DNA of 9,691 nucleotides from positions 1 to 9,691 of the forward strand of contig JAQVEM010000050.1 of assembly GCA_028697935.1 (NCBI GenBank), written 5' to 3'. The notes beneath the pieces were generated by a model. It saw nothing but the letters and a program-made list of their open reading frames with translations. It did not search any database and was not told the origin of the DNA. The position numbers and the translations under genes were made by a program. Shown piece after piece: positions 5,112-9,691 of the stretch (positions are counted from its first letter, which is position 1; every line of letters starts with the position of its first letter). The stretch comes from Actinomycetota bacterium. GTDB taxonomy: Bacteria > Actinomycetota > Humimicrobiia > Humimicrobiales > Humimicrobiaceae.

Positions 5112-7544
5112 ATGGTGTTTGAATTAAGAGGTAAAGTAAAGAATATTGAAATTGAATCTGAAATGCAGGATTCATATCTCAGCTATGCTATGAGTGTAAT
5201 TATAGGCAGAGCACTCCCCGATGTGAGAGATGGCCTAAAGCCGGTTCACCGGAGAATATTGTATGCCATGAATGATATGGGGATGAGGTCCAGTTTACCA
5301 TACAAAAAGTGTGCGCGTATTGTAGGTGAAGTTCTTGGAAAGTATCACCCTCATGGTGACACAGCAGTTTATGATGCTATGGTAAGAATGGCCCAGGATT
5401 TTTCCCAGCGTTATGTATTAATAGATGGACATGGAAATTTTGGTTCTGTTGATGGTGACAGAGCTGCTGCTATGAGATATACAGAGGCAAGGCTTTCTCC
5501 TATTGCAGAGGAGCTTCTGGCTGATATCGACAAGGACACAGTAGATTTTATAGATAATTTTGATAGCTCCCTGAAAGAGCCAGTGGTATTACCTGCTAAA
5601 TTTCCAAATCTTTTAGTCAATGGTTCATCAGGTATTGCGGTGGGAATGGCTACAAATATACCCCCGCATAACCTCACCGAGGTAATTGATGGAGTAATCT
5701 ATTGCATAGATAATCCTGAATGTTCGGTTAAAGACCTCATGAAGAGGATTAAGGGTCCGGATTTTCCTACCGGTGGGATAATAATGGGCATAGGGGGAAT
5801 TAAGGAAGCTTATGAAACAGGAAGAGGTCGTGTTGTTGTAAGGGGAAGGGTGCATCAGGAACAGCCTAAAAAAGGCAGAACCCAGATAATAATAACCGAG
5901 ATTCCGTACCAGGTTAATAAATCAAATCTTATTGAAAAAATAGCCGAACTGGTAAGAATTAAAAAAATAGAAGGAATTAATGATCTCAGGGACGAATCTG
6001 ATAAAAGTGGAATGAGAGTAGTTATAGAACTAAAAAAGGATGCAATCCCGAGCGTGGTGATTAATTCCTTATACAAAAATACCCAGCTTGAAGATACTTT
6101 TGGAATAATAATGCTGGCTCTTGTTGATGGTATACCAAAAACTTTAAATTTACGGAGCTTAATAGATGAGTATATAAAACACAGATACAATGTTGTAGTA
6201 AGAAGGACGAAGTATGAGTTAAAAAAAGCTGAGGAACGAGAACATATACTGCAGGGGCTTTTAATAGCGCTGGATAATCTGGATGAAGTAATAAAAACAA
6301 TAAGGTCATCAAAAGATGTCCCTACTGCAAGGGAAAGACTTGTGAAGAAATTTAAACTTACTGTGATACAGGCGCAGGCAATACTTGACCTTAGATTACA
6401 TCGTTTAACCGGTCTTGAGCGGGATAAAATAAAAGAAGAACATAAGCAATTAATAGAGTTGATAGACAGACTAAAAAAAATCCTTGGAGATGATAAGTTG
6501 ATATATGGAGTCATTAAGGAAGAGCTGAAAGAGATAAAGAAGAAGTATGGTGATGAAAGAAGAACAGATATAACTACAGATATTTCGGATATTGAGATTG
6601 AAGATTTAATACCGGAAGAAGAAAATGTAATATCTATCTCTCATTCAGGTTATATCAAAAGAGTTCCAGTAACGACATATAGGAAACAGGGAAGAGGTGG
6701 CAAGGGAGTAACTGGAACTAATTTAAAGGAAGATGACTTTGTAGAACATCTTTTTATAGCATCGACTCATCACTACATAATGTTTTTCTCAAATATGGGG
6801 AAAGTTTACAGAATAAAAGTCCATCAGATTCCTACCGGGAGTAGAATGTCAAAAGGCAAGGCTATTGTAAACTTACTTCCATTTGCACCCGGTGAAAGAG
6901 TCGCAGCTATAATTGCTGTAAAAGATTATGGTGAGGACCAGTATTTAATAATGGCAACCAAAAAGGGTATGATTAAAAAAACTTCTATCGAAGCTTATAA
7001 TACTTCCAGAAAAGATGGAATTATAGCTATTAATATTAAAGAAGGCGATGAATTAATAGGGGTAGAAAAGTCGAGTGGTACCGATGACATTATAATGGTT
7101 TCGAGAAATGGCCAGGCTATAAGATTCAGTGAAAAAGATTGCAGACCTATGGGAAGAGCCTCTCAGGGTGTAATAGGAATGAGACTTTCAAAGAATGATG
7201 AGGTTCTTTCTATGATGGTAGTAAAAGAAACAGACGCGGACCTTTTTGTTCTGACCGAAAACGGTTATGGCAAAAGAACAAAGCTATCAGAATATAAGAA
7301 GCAGAAAAGAGGAGGGCTTGGCGTTAGAACTTTAAAGATTACCAGAAAGAAAGGGAAAGTATCCGGTGCCGGTATATTAAAGGATGAATATGATGTTATG
7401 GTAATTTCTGATACCGGTGTGCTTATAAGAATCCCGGCTAAATCAATATCAAGAATGGGTAGATCTACAGAGGGAGTTAAGATTATTAATCTTGGAGATA
7501 AAGCAAAGGTTGCCTCTTATTCAATTGTTGCATCAGAGGATTGA
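5112..7544 (+). CDS. gyrA: DNA gyrase subunit A
   Basis: GyrA is the DNA-cleaving and rejoining subunit of gyrase. The N-terminal breakage-reunion domain shows SYLSYAMSVIIGRALPDVRDGLKPVHRR (in pieces from residue 21), the quinolone-pocket segment GKYHPHGDTAVYD (76-88), and AAAMRYTEARL with catalytic Tyr123. The coiled-coil gate lies at about 355-480. The C-terminal DNA-wrapping beta-pinwheel occupies about 500-800 and begins with the GyrA-box QGRGGKG at 526-532, which distinguishes gyrase from topoisomerase IV ParC. At 810 residues it has normal length and no long acidic tail. The position equivalent to E. coli Ser83 is Thr84, and Asp88 is retained. The ATG at 5112 directly follows an in-frame TAA (5109-5111) and has AGGTG at 5098-5102. 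Cotranscription with gyrB is likely. Confidence 0.98.
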   Translation: MVFELRGKVKNIEIESEMQDSYLSYAMSVIIGRALPDVRDGLKPVHRRILYAMNDMGMRSSLPYKKCARIVGEVLGKYHPHGDTAVYDAMVRMAQDFSQRYVLIDGHGNFGSVDGDRAAAMRYTEARLSPIAEELLADIDKDTVDFIDNFDSSLKEPVVLPAKFPNLLVNGSSGIAVGMATNIPPHNLTEVIDGVIYCIDNPECSVKDLMKRIKGPDFPTGGIIMGIGGIKEAYETGRGRVVVRGRVHQEQPKKGRTQIIITEIPYQVNKSNLIEKIAELVRIKKIEGINDLRDESDKSGMRVVIELKKDAIPSVVINSLYKNTQLEDTFGIIMLALVDGIPKTLNLRSLIDEYIKHRYNVVVRRTKYELKKAEEREHILQGLLIALDNLDEVIKTIRSSKDVPTARERLVKKFKLTVIQAQAILDLRLHRLTGLERDKIKEEHKQLIELIDRLKKILGDDKLIYGVIKEELKEIKKKYGDERRTDITTDISDIEIEDLIPEEENVISISHSGYIKRVPVTTYRKQGRGGKGVTGTNLKEDDFVEHLFIASTHHYIMFFSNMGKVYRIKVHQIPTGSRMSKGKAIVNLLPFAPGERVAAIIAVKDYGEDQYLIMATKKGMIKKTSIEAYNTSRKDGIIAINIKEGDELIGVEKSSGTDDIIMVSRNGQAIRFSEKDCRPMGRASQGVIGMRLSKNDEVLSMMVVKETDADLFVLTENGYGKRTKLSEYKKQKRGGLGVRTLKITRKKGKVSGAGILKDEYDVMVISDTGVLIRIPAKSISRMGRSTEGVKIINLGDKAKVASYSIVASED

Positions 7545-7620
7545 TAGGGATTAAGGGGAAAGTAATTATAAGCAAGAAAATTAATTTTATTTTTTAGAGG
7601 TCGGTTTTAAAATAGATGTT

Positions 7621-7648
7621 TTGATATTTGTGATACTTTATATATAAT
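7621..7648 (+). promoter_or_regulatory. Promoter P1 of the tRNA-Ile/tRNA-Ala unit
   Basis: TTGATA (7621-7626) and TATAAT (7643-7648) are spaced by 16 bases: 5 of 6 and 6 of 6 matches to the housekeeping sigma consensus. The predicted start is near 7655, 85 bases before tRNA-Ile. No other start of a gene lies nearby on this strand, so it most probably serves the tRNAs. Confidence 0.6.
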
Positions 7649-7687
7649 ACAGTCTATACAGAATAAGGTATGGCATTTGTGTTTTCC

Positions 7688-7716
7688 TTGACAAAAAAAT
7701 ATTAAATTGCTATTTT
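7688..7716 (+). promoter_or_regulatory. Promoter P2 of the tRNA-Ile/tRNA-Ala unit
   Basis: A perfect TTGACA (7688-7693) is followed after exactly 17 bases by TATTTT (7711-7716, 4 of 6). The predicted start, near 7723 (CTGG), is about 17 bases before the 5' end of tRNA-Ile. With P1 it makes a tandem pair about 67 bases apart, the arrangement typical of rRNA operons. Confidence 0.6.
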
Positions 7717-7739
7717 TCATCTGGTAAAAAAATAAGTAG

Positions 7740-7816
7740 GGGCCTATAGCTCAGTTGGTTAGAGCGCATCCCTGATAAGGATGAGGCCTCTGGTTCGAGT
7801 CCAGATAGGCCCACCA
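7740..7816 (+). tRNA. tRNA-Ile (anticodon GAT)
   Basis: The cloverleaf is complete. The acceptor stem GGGCCTA/TAGGCCC (7740-7746 with 7806-7812) is fully paired, as is the D stem GCTC/GAGC. The anticodon stem CATCC/GGATG closes the loop CTGATAA with anticodon GAT at 7774-7776. The T arm is TCTGG-TTCGAGT-CCAGA. The discriminator is A7813 and CCA is encoded (7814-7816). The GAT species reads ATT and ATC codons. It is the first gene of a two-tRNA unit downstream of gyrA. Confidence 0.98.
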
Positions 7817-7826
7817 TTATTATTTA

Positions 7827-7884
7827 TTTAGGGTTTTACTATTATTTGGGTTCTATTATAATTTAGTTTAGGCTCTATTATATT
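7827..7884 (+). repeat. Three degenerate direct repeats between the two tRNAs
   Basis: The spacer between the tRNAs carries three related units of about 18 bases: TTTAGGGTTTTACTATTAT (7827-7845), TTTGGGTTCTATTATAAT (7845-7862) and TTTAGGCTCTATTATATT (7867-7884). Each has the pattern TTT(A)GG, then pyrimidines, then CTATTAT. They look like the product of local slippage duplication followed by drift; no function is evident. Confidence 0.55.
7835..7862 (+). promoter_or_regulatory. Possible internal promoter for tRNA-Ala
   Basis: TTTACT (7835-7840) and a perfect TATAAT (7857-7862) are 16 bases apart, inside the repeat array. A transcript would start near 7869, about 30 bases before tRNA-Ala. The -35 matches consensus at only 4 of 6 positions and the DNA is AT-rich. 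Confidence 0.3.
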
Positions 7885-7899
7885 TAATATTTATTATGT

Positions 7900-7975
7900 G
7901 GGGGTGTAGCTCAGCTGGGAGAGCGCCTGCCTTGCAAGCAGGAGGTCAGCGGTTCGATCCCGCTCATCTCCACCA
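7900..7975 (+). tRNA. tRNA-Ala (anticodon TGC)
   Basis: The cloverleaf is complete. The acceptor stem is GGGGGTG/CATCTCC (7900-7906 with 7965-7971) and includes the G3-U70 wobble pair that is the alanine identity element, plus a second G-U at 5-68. The D stem is GCTC/GAGC. The anticodon stem CCTGC/GCAGG encloses CTTGCAA with anticodon TGC at 7933-7935. The T arm is GCGG-TTCGATC-CCGC. The discriminator is A7972 and CCA is encoded (7973-7975). It follows tRNA-Ile after 83 bases, the same order as in many 16S-23S spacers. Confidence 0.98.
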
Positions 7976-7982
7976 GATATAT

Positions 7983-8025
7983 AAGGTGTAAAATAAAAAT
8001 TTTATTTTATTACTCCTTTCTTTAT
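7983..8025 (+). terminator. Terminator-like hairpin after tRNA-Ala
   Basis: AAGGTGTAA (7983-7991) pairs with TTACTCCTT (8010-8018) with a single T-T mismatch, and an A/T-only inner stem (AAAAA with TTTT) extends it. It starts eight bases after the tRNA CCA end and is followed by the T-rich TCTTTAT. Low G+C makes the stem weak, but its position and the lack of another candidate support it as the end of the tRNA unit. Confidence 0.5.
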
Positions 8026-8030
8026 ATAAT
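8025..8030 (+). promoter_or_regulatory. Candidate -10 box for the 8114 gene
   Basis: A perfect TATAAT at 8025-8030 lies directly after the tRNA terminator. The -35 region (TTATTT at 17 bases) is poor. Transcription would start near 8037, some 77 bases before the ATG. Read-through from the tRNA promoters is the alternative source of this mRNA. Confidence 0.3.
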
Positions 8031-8113
8031 TGAACATTATCAGTATTAATAAAGAAAATAATAGCATAGAGATAGTTAGAGGAATCATTTATTTCTCATA
8101 GGATACAGATAGC

Positions 8114-8599
8114 ATGGCAAATATCTGGCTTGAAACATTTCTTGGTAGGGCAGGGAAATATATCTTAACTTTTTTATCCCGGTATTATTACTTCATAATT
8201 CCTGTAGTTCTTATTTACGGAATTTTTTTAACCCTGTCTTCCTATAACCTGAAAAGAATAGAAAAAGAGGTAAATCTGGAAGTAGTTAAGCAGGCAAGGA
8301 ATATTATAGAAAAAAATCCTGACATAAGTTATATGGACCTGGCTTCAAAAATAGAAATTCCATGGGAAGAAATAATAAAAAAATGTTCTTTCTTTCCATA
8401 TATTTCAGGTACAGCAGACTTATGGGTGGCAAAAACCGGTGTTTTTGATGTAAAAAAAATCATTGCATATGATGATGAAAAGATAAAGGCAGTTCTTAAA
8501 AGGAATGGTATTAGCAATTTTAGTGGGGAATCCAGTATGCAAAAAAATTTGTATACTGAATATACCACAAGGATAACAGATAGAGAAGAAGAGAAGTAA
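8114..8599 (+). CDS. Single-pass membrane protein of unknown function
   Basis: I do not recognise this 161-residue protein. One strong hydrophobic segment at about 25-44 (rich in Tyr, Ile, Val and Leu) suggests a single membrane anchor, preceded by an amphipathic N-terminus and followed by a basic stretch (NLKRIEKE). The remaining 110 residues are soluble. They begin with a predicted helical stretch (about 46-68), followed by NPDISYMDLASKIEIPWEEIIKKC (68-91, quoted here only as landmarks Asp70, Trp84 and Cys91), which has the feel of a small helical or winged-helix-like unit. The C-terminus (about 140-161) is polar and charged, probably disordered. There is no signal-peptidase site, lipobox or catalytic motif. 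The ATG has only a weak AGGA 10 bases upstream. Codon use and length support a real gene; it ends 22 bases from the convergent permease gene. Confidence 0.75.
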   Translation: MANIWLETFLGRAGKYILTFLSRYYYFIIPVVLIYGIFLTLSSYNLKRIEKEVNLEVVKQARNIIEKNPDISYMDLASKIEIPWEEIIKKCSFFPYISGTADLWVAKTGVFDVKKIIAYDDEKIKAVLKRNGISNFSGESSMQKNLYTEYTTRITDREEEK

Positions 8600-8621
8600 C
8601 GTTAAAGCAGTCAGAACAGCC

Positions 8622-9691
8622 TTATATAAACAAATTAAATACTGGTTCTATAACTTTTAGCAGAATCCAGAAAAATATATTAGAGCTACCCCCGATACTT
8701 GAAATTTTCTTAAAACCTTCTATAAGTTCTATTTCATTTTTAAGGAAAAAATCTGTAAATACATTACCCATATTACCTGTTATCCACAGGATAATGGGGA
8801 TAATAATAATTGCCGGGATAACGCTTCTTATTATATCTCCGTTAGATATAGTGATGACCCAGGTTAATATAATTGGGATCATTATAAGATCTGCAGCAGG
8901 AAGTACAGTATTTCCCGGTAGAATTGTTGAAATATAGACGGTTAATGGAATTATAAAAACAGATAAAATAAGTGTGGAAGGCATACTGACCAGTATTATA
9001 GGGTCCAGGCCAATATATATTTCTCTTTTTGTTATTTTCCTTTTTATAAAATCTTTTATATCCTTTATTGTAGGGGTAAGGCCTTTAAAGAGAAGATTTA
9101 CAGCTCTCGGAAACATTATAAAAATGGCAGACAAAACCAGCCCCCTTGTCAGGGCATAGAGGAGGCTGGCACCGGGATTAAGGGAAAAAGTCCTGTAGCG
9201 GGTAATTGCTCCTATTATGAAGCCTAAAATGAAGCCAGTTATTGTTGGTTCTGAAAAAATTCCAACTTTATACTGGATTTCTTCATAGAATAAGTGAAAT
9301 TTTTTGATGAAAGGAATTTTATCAAAAATTGTATTTATAAAATGCGACAGAGGTGCCCAGCAGATAACAGGTGCTGCAGGAGTTGATATACCATCAATTC
9401 CAAAATAACTGTTAATATATACTGCATAAATGTCTGATAAAATTAAAGTTATGGCTGCTGTTATTAATGCAACCAGTATAGCAATCCATTTCAGACCGGT
9501 AATGGAAAAAACAAGTGAACCTGCAAGAAGAAAGCTCCAGTAATTCCACAGGTCAATATTTATAGTTCTGGTGAAATGCATGAGAAGCATAATTATATTT
9601 AAAACAAAAACACCTATTATTATATGAAGTATAACCGGAGAGTTTAAAATGGCGGCTTTAGAGACAAGCCAGCCAGCGTCAATGACTGTAT
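8622..9691 (-). CDS. PTS galactitol-type IIC permease (GatC family), 5' end missing
   Basis: This is the membrane channel component of a phosphotransferase sugar system of the galactitol (Gat) family, which takes up a polyol or sugar while a partner IIB phosphorylates it. The frame stays open to the window edge, giving 355 visible residues; about 75-80 N-terminal residues are missing compared with E. coli GatC (about 450). Landmarks shared with E. coli GatC, in order: VIDAGW (visible 2-7), TRTINIDLWNYW (40-51), EKIP-like DKIP (123-126), EPTITGFILG (147-156), PRAVNLLFKGLTP (194-206), IGLDPIIL (226-233), IPLTVYI (247-253) and LPGNTVLPAADL (257-268). Multiple hydrophobic segments span the protein. 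It lacks the last 25 or so residues of the E. coli protein. IIA and IIB genes are not in the window and may lie upstream on the minus strand, beyond the right edge. Substrate is not determinable. Confidence 0.9.
   Translation of the reverse strand, partial: TVIDAGWLVSKAAILNSPVILHIIIGVFVLNIIMLLMHFTRTINIDLWNYWSFLLAGSLVFSITGLKWIAILVALITAAITLILSDIYAVYINSYFGIDGISTPAAPVICWAPLSHFINTIFDKIPFIKKFHLFYEEIQYKVGIFSEPTITGFILGFIIGAITRYRTFSLNPGASLLYALTRGLVLSAIFIMFPRAVNLLFKGLTPTIKDIKDFIKRKITKREIYIGLDPIILVSMPSTLILSVFIIPLTVYISTILPGNTVLPAADLIMIPIILTWVITISNGDIIRSVIPAIIIIPIILWITGNMGNVFTDFFLKNEIELIEGFKKISSIGGSSNIFFWILLKVIEPVFNLFI

Noticed and set aside
5337..5375. Thr84 in GyrA, at the position of E. coli Ser83, as a fluoroquinolone-resistance change.
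   Set aside because: Thr is the natural residue here in some bacteria (for example Pseudomonas aeruginosa), and Asp88 is unchanged. Nothing indicates an acquired mutation.
5855..6514. A 219-codon open frame on the minus strand inside gyrA.
   Set aside because: It lies wholly opposite a well-supported gyrA, encodes a Ser/Leu/Ile-rich composition typical of antisense frames, and has no recognisable domain.
7577..7588. The palindrome AAAATTAATTTT followed by T residues as a gyrA terminator.
   Set aside because: It has no loop and no G-C pairs, so it cannot form a stable intrinsic terminator. No gyrA terminator could be identified.
8010..8020. ACTCCTTT, resembling the 3' end of 16S rRNA, as a remnant of a lost rRNA operon.
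   Set aside because: It lies downstream of both tRNAs, where 23S would be expected, it is short, and it is explained by the terminator stem.
8600..8621. A bidirectional terminator between the convergent genes.
   Set aside because: The 22-base gap holds no inverted repeat. Transcripts from the two strands may overlap, but nothing specific is visible.
8780..8788. A perfect DnaA-box sequence, TTATCCACA, suggesting an origin element.
   Set aside because: It is a single copy inside the permease coding sequence. No cluster of boxes and no AT-rich unwinding region were seen, and a lone 9-base match is not strong evidence.

Overview
The window is AT-rich bacterial chromosome. The gene set recF - DUF721/DciA - gyrB - gyrA - tRNA-Ile - tRNA-Ala is the classical neighbourhood of the replication origin in Bacillota (Firmicutes). 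Purine-rich Shine-Dalgarno sites, GTG and TTG starts and a galactitol-type PTS permease fit a fermentative, probably anaerobic clostridial or halanaerobial member. That finer placement is inference.

Layout. Positions 1-129 hold the 3' end of a gene whose product ends in a [4Fe-4S] ferredoxin-type motif. An FNT-family anion channel (formate/nitrite/hydrosulfide; 287-1180) follows on the same strand. Then come recF (1257-2486, GTG start) and a small DUF721/DciA-like gene (2535-2828). A roughly 215-base leader region with a strong extended -10 promoter and two hairpins precedes gyrB (3045-4949, TTG start). gyrA (5112-7544) lies 162 bases further on. Downstream of gyrA, two sigma-A-like promoters in tandem drive tRNA-Ile(GAT) and tRNA-Ala(TGC), with a terminator-like hairpin after them. 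Next is an unrecognised single-pass membrane protein gene (8114-8599). It converges, with a 22-base gap, on the 3' end of a minus-strand gatC-like PTS IIC gene (8622-9691) that runs off the right edge.

How the genes work together. RecF (gap repair), the DciA-like protein (replicative-helicase associated) and the two gyrase subunits form a replication and topology block. The Fe-S protein and FNT channel are probably a separate anaerobic metabolic unit sitting where many Bacillota have dnaN and the small S4-domain gene. The two tRNAs keep the order seen in 16S-23S rRNA spacers and the post-gyrA position that an rRNA operon occupies in Bacillus subtilis, but no rRNA is present here.

No clearly novel multi-gene system is visible. 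The most noteworthy items are the rRNA-less Ile/Ala tRNA unit with tandem promoters, the structured gyrB leader, the overlapping inverted repeats before the FNT gene, an enlarged RecF, and unusual motif residues in the GatC-like permease.
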